Assembly: GCF_003597395.2 (NCBI RefSeq)
Contig: NC_133770.1
Location: forward strand, 297,113,398-297,177,397
Reading direction: 5' to 3'
Length of the DNA stretch: 64,000 bases
Origin: Chelonoidis abingdonii
Lineage: Eukaryota; Chordata; Testudines; Testudinidae
In this document: one piece after another, positions 1 through 9,500 of the stretch
Layout: every line of letters begins with the position of its first letter
Position numbering within the stretch: position 1 is the stretch's first letter
Program-made: the position numbers and the translations under genes
The notes under the pieces: model-generated
What the model saw: only the letters and a program-made list of their open reading frames with translations
Told to the model about the DNA's origin: nothing
The model's database searches: none

Positions 1-1340
1 GGAATGTCACATCTAACCAAAAGGTTGGCCTAAAATAGCAGATGGAGCCTGATGCATGTGAAAATACAGTAGGGAAGGTATCAATCGGTGGTTTATTGCA
101 GTGTGTCAACATCTCTTGCCAGGCCTGACATACTCACTACTCCTAACACACTGTTGTTATAACCTGTATCTAAAAGATGTCCTGTAAAGTGTCATATGCA
201 AACTGGTAACATGCTGCTCCCAAAATCATTGTGTGGGGTATGTACCAGGCATTAAAAACAGGTGCTAGAATTATGCTCTTAAAAGGTGTTTGGCAAGCAA
301 TGTATACACCCAATTTGTCCTAGACAAAAGAATGCATATTTGCTTCTCTGATCAGCCTGGTCATCAGGCAGAGACAATTAAGGAACATTTACATGTAAGA
401 TAACGAGCCATAGGACAGCAGGAGGGGAAAGATGACTGCCGAGGGCTTGGCTACATTTGCAAGTTACAGCACAATAAAGGAGCTCAGTGCGCCCTAGCTC
501 ACTCCCTGTCCACAATGGCAAGGCACGTAGAATGCTCTGACTCCATGGCTATAGTGCTGCTGGTACTCCACCTTGGCAAGAGGAATAACGTTTGCTGCAC
601 CCCCACTGGAGCGCTGCAGCGCCAGTGTGAACGAGGTGTTGCATTACTGCGCTCTGATCGGCCTCCGGAAACATCCCATAATCCCCTTAAGTTTCAATAG
701 GGGATGAGATTGCAGTCCCAGGAAGCCTTCCTGTCTTTTGAAGCAGAGTCATTGAACTTTGGGAAGATATAAGGAAAGAGAAAAAGCCATTTTGGCATCT
801 TCACCTGAAGAGGCAAAGGAACCGAGCACTTTGAGATCTGTGAAGGGTCTTGACCAGAGAGTCTGGTTAGATACTGGAAAAGACACTTGGTGAGAAATGC
901 TTCCTTGCACAAGAGGGTCTAATATGTCAAATCAGATTTTAGTCCTAGAAGCATCTTTTTACTTTTGTTTGCTTGTATCCCTTTCAATCTTTATCCCTTA
1001 GACTTGGTAGCACTTAATGCTATGTCCTATTGCTAAATAAACTTTTTTTTTTTACTTTTACTATAAATGAATTCAGTGCACTGATTGAAGGGAAAGGAGT
1101 GTGAACCCAGTCAAGCTAACAGACTGCAGTGTATTGTTTCTTAAAAGGAGCAACAAACTTTAAACCATCTGTAAGTCTTCAGTAAGGGAGCTGAACACTG
1201 CCGGGCAGATGGTCTGGGGAAAATTCGGGTATTGGTGTTCTGCAAAAAGCACTGGCTGGTGAAAACCAAGGTGTGACCTGAATGCTTGTCCACTGGTGGC
1301 TGGTGTTAGGAATGTGAGCCAGAGCGGCACAGCATTTCTA
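1..1340 (+). mobile_element. Decayed LTR-retroelement-like sequence, split by an insertion
   Basis: The parts at 1-442 and about 692-1340 have the composition of a turtle retroviral-type LTR: an A/T-rich first half, then a T-rich segment with AATAAA at 1036-1041 followed by a T run. The layout resembles the LTR at 4538-5618, which has its own AATAAA at 5241. No terminal TG..CA or target duplication could be fixed because the left end lies outside the window and the right end is blurred. The LTR label is inference. Open frames here (for example on the minus strand at 694-912) look like chance frames. Confidence 0.4.
443..691 (+). mobile_element. Possible DNA transposon fragment (Harbinger-like terminus)
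   Basis: This GC-richer block starts with GGGCTTGGCTACATTTGC, similar in form to the GGGTATGTCTACACT end of the Harbinger-like element at 2806. It interrupts the A/T-rich sequence on both sides. The opposite terminus is not visible, so it would be a one-sided fragment. A 61-codon frame at 515-697 crosses it and shows no domain. Recognised as a repeated turtle sequence from memory only; the class assignment is weak. Confidence 0.35.
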
Positions 1341-1344
1341 GTAC

Positions 1345-2800
1345 CCAAAGTTCATAGTTTAAGGCAAAATGATAAAAATGTTGTTTATGTGAGGGGAAAA
1401 CTTGTAGTATTTACTTGGCATCAGTGAGAATTGGAATGTTTTTGCAAAGTGTTTGTTGTCCTTTTTGTGGTCCGGAGTTTGCAAATCTAACATCACTCGA
1501 TCTAGTCCAATGCAGCCACTACCAAATCTGCTTCTTGGAACACAAACATTACAATGGTCGCTGGGTCTCTTGCAAGTTTTAAACAAGAGAAAAAGACACA
1601 CAATGGTCTACTGGGCTGAGCAGAGGAGTGGGAATCAGGAAAGCCTGATCTCTTTTCCCATGACATATTAATTCTAATACTTTGCACGGTTGTGACACCT
1701 GTCATTCAGGGATCTCAGAGTGTTCTTATGCCGCTCACCACTGCTTTGTCTGGTTTCATTATCCCCATGTTGCAGATGAGAAATCTGAGACTCTATGGCC
1801 AGTCTCCACAGGATAGAACTTAGTTTCTCCTACTTAATACCAATACCTATCATTGTATATCTATAGTGTAAATAGATAACAATGCAAGTGCATTATTTAC
1901 CTCTCTGAAAGCCTTGGTGACAGCGATCCTCCAATCCTTCCATTATTCCCATTGTAAGTTCAGGCCTTTGGCTTTCAGACTGCACATAATAAAATCAGCC
2001 ATGTATTTTACAGTGTAGAACTATCATTTCAGCTAGCACTGAAATGCAGCCATCCCAAGGGTGGGATACATCCGCCATGGTAAGGACACTGGTAACCATG
2101 CCCAAAGATCTGTCTTCCATCATTTTCTAAGGTGGCCTCATTCATTCTCATAGCTTTAGCTTTTGTTTCTTTCAGTCTGTGTTTGTTTTACGATTGCTGC
2201 TATGGATGCTTTATCCCAGAGAAAGGATTTAATAACTGTACAGTACTCCCTCCTGCGCACTCAATGTATATATATACTGGATTCCTTTTTCATATTGCTG
2301 CCTTGATATTTCTTCCTTCTCCCTTCCTCTTGTCGGGGAGCGATGCTGCGCATCAGACAACAGCATGAAGTTCATCCAAGGCTGACAAATGAGCTCTTCA
2401 ATTCTATCCCCTTGTTTAACATTCTGAAGGAGGAAATTAGTCTTAAAACGAATGCATGTAAAATAGATTACAAAAAAATTAATTTATCCCAGTGGAAAAT
2501 ATCTTATGAGAGCAGCTTTTCCATTTCAGAGTAAAAAATCTAATTCAGTCTTATGCTTCCTTTGATCAAAGCTTATGACTGGGCGCGGGTGATGGGGGGA
2601 GAGGGAACACGTTCTGCAGAAGAATGTTGGTAACTATAAAGAATAGCAGAGCCTCGCAATACTTGATACTGATATTAACATGGACCATGTCCATATACAC
2701 AAACCTTTGTCGTGGTTTATAGGTGCACACACTATCAATTCACTGAGACATATTCCACCTCATCCGGATGAGTTCAAGGAAGGGTTGTAACCTATAGGAA
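1345..2800. other. Stretch without a recognised feature
   Basis: Mixed-composition DNA with short chance frames. A weak MIR-like remnant (minus) lies near 1735-1785, where CCCCATGTTGCAGATGAG matches the reverse complement of the MIR core pattern. The frame at 2132-2365 is rich in hydrophobic residues but has no signal that makes it a convincing exon. I see no gene. Confidence 0.5.
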
Positions 2801-2805
2801 TCTTA

Positions 2806-3648
2806 GGGTATGTCTACACTAGAAGTGTCAGTCGAATGATATTAGGTTGACTTACAGCCACTGCAGTAATTACTGTGATGGTGCATGTCCACAATCCCTT
2901 CCTTGGGTCAGTGGTGTGCGTCCTCTCCAGGAACGCTTCCATGGACATAAGGAAGGCAGTGTGGAGAGCTGAGAGCCCAGCCAGGAGTCCGGTTGCCCAG
3001 CAGGTTCAAAGGCTCCAGTTTGACTGCCCACCTCTGTTCCCCATTCCCCGCTGGGAGCAGGGGAAACCACCCAGGGCTTCTCCTCTCCCCATTCCCCGCC
3101 TGGAGCTGGGGGAAGCTGCCCATGGCTTCTTGCCTCTCTCAGGGCTGGATTTCCAGTTAGGCACAGTAGGCATCTGCGTAGAGATTAGGATGACCAGACA
3201 GCAAGTGTGAAAAATCGGGATCGAGGGGTAATAGGAGCCTATATAAGAAAAAGACCCCAAAATCAGGACTGTCCCTATAAAATTGAGACATCTGGTCACT
3301 CTAGTAGAGTTGACGGCATTCCGGGGTGCCTAAAAGTGAAGAGTGGGTTAAAAGTTTAATTTTTTATGAAAAACACTTAGGTCAGCTGTAGGTGGCAGGG
3401 GGGAAGGGGCATGGAAGATGCTGTGCCTAGAGGCATGTAAGGTGCAAATCTGGCCCTGGCCAGAGTAGGCTCCAGCTGCCCCAGCTTCCTGGGCCGCCTC
3501 CACTTACTCCCTATGGGGAGCCAGGCACCCTTGTCAATTTCAGAGGTCTCTTACACTGGCGGGAGAAAGACTGTAGTGTGTACGTTGACGTAATTAGTTT
3601 GCCATAAGCTGCCTTATGTTGACCTAGCTGTGTAGCGTAGACCAGTTC
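2806..3648 (+). mobile_element. Harbinger-like non-autonomous DNA transposon
   Basis: The left end GGGTATGTCTACACTA and the reverse complement of the right end (GAACTGGTCTACGCTA) share GTCTAC.CTA at the same offset. Both sides are flanked by TTA (2803-2805 and 3649-3651), the 3-bp target preference of PIF/Harbinger elements. No transposase frame is present. A small hAT element is inserted at 3186-3303, so this element is older. The frames at 2870-3299 are shadows within it. Confidence 0.6.
3186..3303 (+). mobile_element. hAT-type MITE, TAGGGTGACC family, copy A
   Basis: A 118-bp element with ends TAGGATGACCAG and CTGGTCACTCTA. It is flanked by GTAGAGAT (3178-3185) and GTAGAGTT (3304-3311), an 8-bp duplication with one mismatch that fits the hAT nTnnnnAn target pattern. 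The interior includes TAATAGGAGCCTATATAAG. It matches copies at 60675-60798 and 53613-54213. No coding capacity. It sits inside the Harbinger-like element. Confidence 0.88.
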
Positions 3649-3887
3649 TTATTCTTTAAAATATTCCAGCACAGGGGTACTTGTGAATTTCAGTCCCCTT
3701 CCAGGTGTAACCCATTAGCTAAGGGTGTTTCCCCTTCCAAGAACTGGCTCATACAGAGTAGAACAGCCTACCACTATCAGCTAATGGGGTTACTCCTCTA
3801 CCACATGTGGCTAAGACCTTTCCCTTTGTAGATGGAGAGAGAATTTGAGCAGCATCTTGCTAAAGATGTAAAAACTAACAGTACGAC

Positions 3888-4376
3888 ATGTACATCAGAA
3901 GCAGAAGCCCTGCCAAACAGGCAGTGGGGCCACTAGGTGGCAAAGGTGCTAAAGGAACACTCAAGGAAGACAAGACCATTGCAGAGACGCTGAATGAATT
4001 CTTTGCATTTGTCTTCACTGCAGAGGATGAGGGGGAGATAGCCACAGAAGAAGTATTCTTTTTGGGTGACAAATCTAAAGTACTAGCTCATATTGGTGTG
4101 TCAATAGAAGAGGTTTTAGAACAAATCAATAAATTAAACAGTAATAAGTCACCAGGACCAGATGGAATTCACCCAAGAATTCTGAAGGAACTCAGATATG
4201 AAATTGCAGAACTGTTAGCTGTGGTATGTAACCTCTCTCTTAAATTAGCCTCTGTACAAGATGAGTGGAGGGTAGCTAATGTAAACCAAATTTTAAATGG
4301 GGTTACAGATGCAATCCTGGAAATTACAGGCTGGGGAGCCCAACTTCAGTACCAGACAAATTGGTGGAAACTATAG
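3888..4376 (+). pseudogene. CR1 ORF2 fragment, N-terminal part of the reverse transcriptase
   Basis: A 162-residue frame from the CR1 polyprotein. Around residues 85-105 it has the KSPGPDGIHPRILKEL motif, typical of the first conserved block of CR1-type reverse transcriptases, preceded by the charged linker that follows the endonuclease domain. The endonuclease itself is missing. The frame is lost near 4300, and the start codon is simply the first ATG in the fragment, not a native start. In an active LINE the protein nicks target DNA and reverse-transcribes the element's RNA. This copy cannot do so. Confidence 0.9.
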
Positions 4377-4537
4377 TAAAGAGCAGAATTATCAAACACA
4401 TAGATGAACATGATTTGGTAGGGAAGACTCGACACAGCTTTGGTTAAGGGAATCCATGCCTCACCAGTCTATTAGAATCCCCAGAGGGTGTCAAGTAGCA
4501 TGTGGAGAAGAGTAAATCAGTCAATATAGTGGACTTG

Positions 4538-5618
4538 AGTCTGTTTCACCCCTTTCATAGGATTATGATAAACTTTGTACAAAGTCTGCCTTGTGCGGTG
4601 TCATTTAAAAACTCATAATTTGCTGATCGTTATTGTCCTGGTAAAGTATGTATGGCAACATTGTATGTAAAGTTATAAGGTTCCTCTGTATGGTATTACT
4701 AAAACATGTTCCAAATCTGGAAAGCGGTAACAAACCAGTTCCTCAGAGACAAAGGACAAGCTGATGCCTCAGCCATGTGTCAGTGAAATCAAATGGACCA
4801 CCACCTTGTTAAGTGGCCATACTTTTGCAGGAAAAAGGGTCTGAGCAAGAACATGCATCTCAACAAAAAAACAGTTTGGGGTTCCTAACCACACAGACTT
4901 TCTCCCTCCTGAACCTCAGCTGGAGATGCTTGTCGAAGAAGAGAGAAAACTATAAGAAGGGACAATACATGCCCCAAATTATCTCTCCATTTCTCTCTAT
5001 CTACATCATCCACTACACCTGAAGAACAAAGGAAGCAGCAGTGAACGGGGGTAGGATCTTGACTGAAGGAAAGTCAACCAGTAAGACTGCTGAAACATGT
5101 GGTGAAAGAGACTTTGCTTTGAATTCACTTAGCTTGTTAACTTCGGCGTTAGATGCATTTTACTTTTATTTTTCTTGTAACTTATTCTGCCTCTTATGCC
5201 TCATTGTTTGTATTTACTTAAAATCTCTCTCTTTGTACTTAATAAACTTGTTTTATAGTTTTATCTAAACCAGGGCGTTTGAACTGAAGTACTTGGGAAA
5301 TTCCATTTGAGATAACAGGATTTGTGCATATCATTTTCTATTAATAAAATGATGGACTTTATATGAGCTTCTATTGTCCGGGAGAGGACTGGGCAATACA
5401 AGACCTATATTTCTGTGGAAAGTCTGGGAGTTTGCTGGTGTCACTGGCTAGCGAACGTGTTCATATGGTATATTAGGGGGAGACTTACATACAGACTGTG
5501 TGTGGGCAAACCAGGAGTGGCAGCTGTCACAGCAAAGCAGTGTTAAAGGCACCCCAGGTTGCAGCACTGAGGGGACCCAGCTCTTCATCAGTCCAGATTG
5601 TACCCTGGGTATGTCACA
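4538..5618 (+). mobile_element. Solo LTR inserted in CR1
   Basis: An insertion that splits the CR1 RT region. It is flanked by ACTTG on the left (4533-4537) and right (5619-5623), and CR1 reads through correctly if the insertion is removed. A TG start is visible at 4542 (TGTTTCACCCC) and the right end is TATGTCACA. AATAAA at 5241-5246 in a T-rich context marks the polyadenylation region, giving plus orientation. No gag, pol or env is present, so it is a solo LTR. Four bases between the left repeat and TG leave the exact start uncertain. Family unnamed. Confidence 0.75.
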
Positions 5619-5625
5619 ACTTGTA

Positions 5626-5854
5626 TTTTCAGAAAGCCTATGACGAGGTTCCTCACCAAAGTCTCTTAAGGAAACTAAGTAGACCTGGGGTAACAGGGAA
5701 AGTCCTTTTATGGAACAGTAACTGGTTAAAAGACAGGAAACAAAATGTAGGAATAAATGGTAAGTTTTCACAGTCGGGAGACATAAACAGCAGGGTCCCC
5801 CAAACATCTGTACTGGGACCTGTGCTGTTCAATACATTCATTAATGATCTGTGA
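5626..5854 (+). pseudogene. CR1 ORF2 fragment, central reverse transcriptase
   Basis: Continuation of the RT after the LTR. The open part (residues about 43-118 of the local frame) includes an FQKAYDEVPH motif, where the domain begins FQKAFDKVPH in intact CR1, and VLGPVLFNTFINDL, the block before the catalytic site. A stop follows at once. The catalytic FADD lies downstream at 5884-5895 in a shifted frame, and the post-RT region runs on to about 6430 (frame at 6171-6365). The ORF's own ATG at 5498 lies in the LTR, so the apparent LTR-CR1 fusion is accidental. Confidence 0.9.
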
Positions 5855-6913
5855 AATGGGGTGAACAGTAGAAAGTGGTAAAATTTGCTGATGATACAAA
5901 AGTATTCAAGATAGTCAAGTCCAAATCTGACTGTGAAGAGTTACAAGAGGGATCTCACAAAATTGGGTGACTGAGCAACAAAATGGCATATGAAATTTTA
6001 GATTAATAAGTACAAAGTAATGCATATTGGAAAAAATAACCCCAACTGCACATACATAATGATGGATTCTAACATAACTGTTAGCAATCAAGAAAGAGAT
6101 CTTGGAGTAACCATGGATAATTCTCTGAAAATGTCATTTCAATGAGAAACAGTGGTCAAAAAGGCTAACAATGTTAGGAACCATTAGGAAAGGGATAGAA
6201 AATAAGATAGAACTGATTGTAATGCCACTACATAAATCCATGGTGTACCCACGTCTTGAATCCTGTGTCCAGTTCTGGTTGCCCCATCTCAAAAAGAATA
6301 TATTGGAGCTCAAAAAGGTTCAGAGAAGGGCAATAAAGATGATCAAGGGTATGGAATGGCTTCCATAAGAGGAGAGACTAAAAAGATTAGTGTTGATCAC
6401 CTTAGAAAAGAGACGATTAAGGGGGAATAAGACAGAGTTCTATTCAGTCAGGGGATATGTCCCTGCCAAATTTCAATCTTTGCTCCAATGCGTGGAGGGA
6501 TTAGAGGTTCTCAATGAAATGTTTGTAAGATTCATTTTCTTTTAAAAAATGGGCTAAACAATATATTTTTTCTAGCCTGATTTGGAGAACAGTTTTTTGC
6601 CTACATTTTCAAATACAATAAAAGAAAGTCTGAGGCAGACACTCACTCTGGAATATTTCCGCCTGAATGGTTAAAGTTTGGCAAAGTTATAAGATACTGA
6701 AAACAGGGTCTTTTGATAAGTATCAGAGGAGTAGTCGTGTTAGTCTGGATCTGTAAAATTAGCAAAGAATCCTGTGGCACCTTATAGACTAACAGATGTT
6801 TTGGAGCATGAGCTTTCCTGGGTGAATACCCACTTTGTCAGATGCATGTAGTGGAAATTTCCAGGGGCAGGTATATATATGCAGGCAAGCTAGAGATAAC
6901 AACGTTAGTTCAA

Positions 6914-7108
6914 TCAGGGAGGATGAGGCCCTGTTCTAGCAGTTGAGGTGTGAAAACCAAGGGAGGAGAAACTGGTTTTGTAGTTGGCAAGCCATTCACA
7001 GTCTTTGTTCAATTCTGAGCTGATGGTGTCAAATTTGCAGATGAACTGAAGCTCAGCAGTTTCTCTTTGAAGTCTGGTCCTGAAGTTTTTTTGCTGCAGG
7101 ATGGCCAC
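6914..7108 (-). pseudogene. PLE C-terminal fragment after the endonuclease region
   Basis: A 64-residue minus frame equivalent to the extreme C-terminus of Penelope-like polyproteins. The same residue pattern (QQKNF, RLQRETAEL, ICK.DTI.S.LN..WEWL) recurs at 21664-21849 (minus) and 26780-26910 (plus). In an intact element the preceding GIY-YIG domain nicks target DNA; here that part falls in the gap. The frame ends with divergent sequence after the conserved LNKDCEWL, so the natural stop has been altered or passed. Confidence 0.8.
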
Positions 7109-7109
7109 C

Positions 7110-7604
7110 NNNNNNNNNNNNNNNNNNNNNNNNNNNNNNNNNNNNNNNNNNNNNNNNNNNNNNNNNNNNNNNNNNNNNNNNNNNNNNNNNNNNNNNNNNN
7201 NNNNNNNNNNNNNNNNNNNNNNNNNNNNNNNNNNNNNNNNNNNNNNNNNNNNNNNNNNNNNNNNNNNNNNNNNNNNNNNNNNNNNNNNNNNNNNNNNNNN
7301 NNNNNNNNNNNNNNNNNNNNNNNNNNNNNNNNNNNNNNNNNNNNNNNNNNNNNNNNNNNNNNNNNNNNNNNNNNNNNNNNNNNNNNNNNNNNNNNNNNNN
7401 NNNNNNNNNNNNNNNNNNNNNNNNNNNNNNNNNNNNNNNNNNNNNNNNNNNNNNNNNNNNNNNNNNNNNNNNNNNNNNNNNNNNNNNNNNNNNNNNNNNN
7501 NNNNNNNNNNNNNNNNNNNNNNNNNNNNNNNNNNNNNNNNNNNNNNNNNNNNNNNNNNNNNNNNNNNNNNNNNNNNNNNNNNNNNNNNNNNNNNNNNNNN
7601 NNNN
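7110..7604. other. Assembly gap (495 N)
   Basis: A run of N. Flanking sequence on both sides belongs to the same minus-strand PLE, and the missing part of the element, measured on the copy at 26271-26778, is about 508 bp. The gap therefore probably hides only PLE sequence. Long X-filled frames that cross it are artefacts. Confidence 0.99.
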
Positions 7605-7729
7605 AGTGGAGTCCTGTTGGTTTCTTTCTTGGGTTTGTCTTGCAGTAGGAGGCTTCTGGGTACACGTCTGGCTCTGTTGATCTGTTTCTTTATTTTCTCA
7701 TGCGGGTATTGTAGTTTTGAGAACGCTTG

Positions 7730-7857
7730 GTGCCCATAGTGGTGCCACTGATCTGGGGATATATAGCGTCATCAAAGGCTCTGTGCCTTCATCCTCACAC
7801 ACAACTTTTTCAAATTTGATGACAATATCTCCAGATCAGTGGCACCGCTATGAGCAC
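7730..7857. repeat. Imperfect inverted repeat from two PLE RT fragments
   Basis: The left arm (7730-7778) and right arm (7812-7857) are reverse complements over about 45 positions with few mismatches, sharing the exact core CCAGATCAGTGGCACC. The loop is about 33 bp. Both arms encode the same RT segment, on opposite strands, so the structure is the junction of two PLE pieces lying head to head. Confidence 0.85.
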
Positions 7858-7917
7858 CGCATGGCCCCACAATATGCCAATATTTTTATGGCCAACAGAA
7901 TGCTGGCATTGTTGTGA
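7780..7917 (+). pseudogene. PLE reverse transcriptase fragment, plus strand
   Basis: A short plus-strand frame ends with MAPQYANIFMAN, the RT block of Penelope-like elements that lies upstream of the catalytic YxDD. The preceding ISGTAM block is in a neighbouring frame, so there is a frameshift. It is opposite in orientation to the PLE at 6725-7778. Sequence after 7917 no longer resembles a PLE. Confidence 0.75.
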
Positions 7918-7929
7918 TGGTCTTCCCAT

Positions 7930-8415
7930 CTGATATGGAGAATCTTCCTAAGGTAGCACTGTTGGTCCCACTCCAAACACTTCAGATGACTTTGCTTAAG
8001 ATGGCTACTGACAAAGACACTATACTTCCTCCCAAAAAGCAGACCAGCTTAAGGAATTCAATTTCAGTGCTATGCCAATAGACATTTAACAGGCACTTCT
8101 TCAGGCATACTTTGCTGCCAAAGTCAAGCATTTGGAGACAAGTTTGAGCCTGAGCTTATATTTTCTGCAGCATCTTTGTGATGCTGGTCCATGACATAGT
8201 GTGTGCAGGCCCAAAAGTTGGCTATTTCTGTTGAGCCCCATGGTATATCAGATGGAGAAGGAGAATTGGCCAGAAACTATGAGAGGTGGGGGTAAGGAGA
8301 TATAATGCTTTCTCCATCCTGGAGCCTTTCACTCGTCAGGGACCTAAGTCTATTCTGTCACAGGTGGCACAGGTGGCAATTCATGTTAAGGTGAGGGAAA
8401 TTAAGGATGCCCGAT
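7930..8415. other. Stretch without a recognised feature
   Basis: Unique-looking sequence between PLE fragments, with no open frame of note. It could be very diverged PLE or host DNA; I cannot tell which. Confidence 0.45.
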
Positions 8416-8417
8416 AC

Positions 8418-8556
8418 TTTCTATCAAAAGACCAAAGAATCCTGTGCACCTTATAGACTAACAGACATTTTGGAGCATGAGCTTTCATGGGTGAATATCC
8501 ACTTCGCCCAAGATTTTCTATCAAAAGACCAAAGAATCCTGTGCACCTTATAGACT
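8418..8556 (-). mobile_element. PLE 3'-end fragment bounded by a perfect 42-bp direct repeat
   Basis: The region 8431-8510 matches the 3' end seen at 6765-6840 (CACCTTATAGACTAACAGA, then GCATGAGCTTTCATGGGTGAATA), minus orientation. Bases 8418-8459 are repeated exactly at 8515-8556, giving a 97-bp period. Either a local tandem duplication or a target duplication would produce this. Confidence 0.75.
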
Positions 8557-8559
8557 GAG

Positions 8560-9074
8560 GGGAGGATTAACTTTGCTGGGCTGGCCATTGTGAACAGATG
8601 GCTGATACTTGTCTTCCGAAGCAAGTCCTCTTTTCTCAATTTAGTCATGGTAAGAGGACCCACAGAGGACAGAGGAAACATACAAGGACATTTTGAAAGT
8701 ACAGCTTAAGAAGGGAGGCATTGAGCCTATGAATTGGGAAGAGCTGGCTGGCAATAGACTGAAATGGCGTCACACCAGGCATCATACACCCAACCTCAGC
8801 CCGTTTTGAAGGGAATCAGCTTGCTCAAGAGGCTGAGAAACAGCAGAGGAAGGAACGTGTGCAGCATCCTGGCTAGCAGTTGTGCTCTCTCCAAGCAACC
8901 ACCTGTCACATATGCGGAAAAACCTGTAGAGCATGGATTGGACTCCTTGGCCAACTTAAGGCTCATCAATGACTTTTCCCTCTGGCAGACATCAGCCTTG
9001 TATCGAGAGACAGGTGAATTTAAATGTGTCTTTGTGAGAACAATAGATTGAGGAATCAGAATTCCCGTGTTCTA
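8560..9074. other. Stretch without a recognised feature
   Basis: Contains a 95-codon plus frame at 8764-9048 with no recognisable domain, no convincing start context and no partner exon. I regard it as chance. Nothing else is visible. Confidence 0.45.
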
Positions 9075-9084
9075 TGACTCTGAC

Positions 9085-9221
9085 CGGGGCGGCTCTAGGC
9101 ATTTTGCCGCCCCAAGCATGGCAGGCAGCCTGCCTGCCACCCTCGCAGAGACCGGCAGAGCTCTCCCAGTGGCTTGCTGCTCCAAGCACACACTTGGTGT
9201 GCTGGTGCCTGGAGCCATCCC
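9085..9221 (+). mobile_element. Small TIR element, GGCGGCTCYAGGCA family, copy 1
   Basis: A 137-bp element starting CGGGGCGGCTCTAGGCA and ending TGCCTGGAGCCATCCC, so the ends are imperfect inverted repeats. It is flanked by a perfect 10-bp direct repeat TGACTCTGAC at 9075-9084 and 9222-9231. A longer relative with the same kind of ends and duplication is at 22191-22691. Superfamily not established. No coding capacity. Confidence 0.8.
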
Positions 9222-9239
9222 TGACTCTGACACTGATTC

Positions 9240-9350
9240 AGTGTGTGACCTTGGGCAAGTTCTTTTATCTACTCTAAGTCAATCAGGAAATGGTTATAGT
9301 AATAACCTGCTTTACAGGAGAGATATGAGGCATTGAGATCCTTGGATGCA
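9240..9350 (+). repeat. MIR-like SINE fragment
   Basis: Contains TGTGTGACCTTGGGCAAGTT followed at the right distance by a CTTTACAGGAGAGATATGAGG segment, the layout of an ancient tRNA-derived MIR/CORE SINE. Strongly decayed. Confidence 0.6.
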
Positions 9351-9439
9351 AGGTGCTATTGCAGGGCAAACCAACAGTGCTCCAGTCCTGCTAAACAAAA
9401 GAGCACGTCTTTCATTTTTGCACATGGGTCAAGCATACT

Positions 9440-9500
9440 AGTCATGTGCTTAAAGTTAAGCATGTGCTTAAGTGATTTGCTGGATCAGGGCCTAAGAGTG
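9440..9500 (+). repeat. Ancient amniote repeat fragment (AAGCATGTGCTTAAG type)
   Basis: The sequence AAGTTAAGCATGTGCTTAAG, then TTTGCTGGATCAGGGCC, matches the pattern also seen at 22935-23010. This is a widespread old repeat in turtle and crocodile DNA whose family name I do not know. Confidence 0.5.

Larger units (their letters stand above)
3840..6430 (+). mobile_element. CR1 LINE fragment (ORF2 region), interrupted by an LTR
   Basis: A plus-strand CR1 copy in two parts, about 3840-4537 and 5624-6430. The first part carries the spacer and the start of the reverse transcriptase (RT); the second continues RT in the correct order, then the region downstream of RT, up to about 6430 where it is truncated before any 3' tail. 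A solo LTR of about 1.08 kb separates the parts. Numerous stops and frameshifts show it is dead. Confidence 0.92.
6725..7778 (-). mobile_element. Penelope-like retroelement, 3' part, across the assembly gap
   Basis: Read on the minus strand this is a Penelope-like element (PLE). A short RT motif piece (7730-7778) joins directly to the RT-endonuclease linker (7605-7729, pattern LQYP..K.QI.RARRVPRS). After the N gap comes the C-terminal region (6914-7109, pattern LQQKNF..RLQRETAELQFICK), then the 3' UTR with the typical GACTAACA/CACCTTATAGACTAACAG end at 6725-6830. The RT is internally deleted. Compared with the plus-strand copy at 25805, about 508 bp are expected where the assembly has 495 N. 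Confidence 0.85.

Noticed and set aside
3186..3303. Interpretation of the TAGGGTGACC element as Tc1/mariner with TA duplication
   Set aside because: All three copies have 8-bp flanking duplications, which a TA-only model does not explain.
7009..7739. Long frames across 7009-7739 on both strands
   Set aside because: They consist mainly of N-derived unknown residues from the assembly gap.
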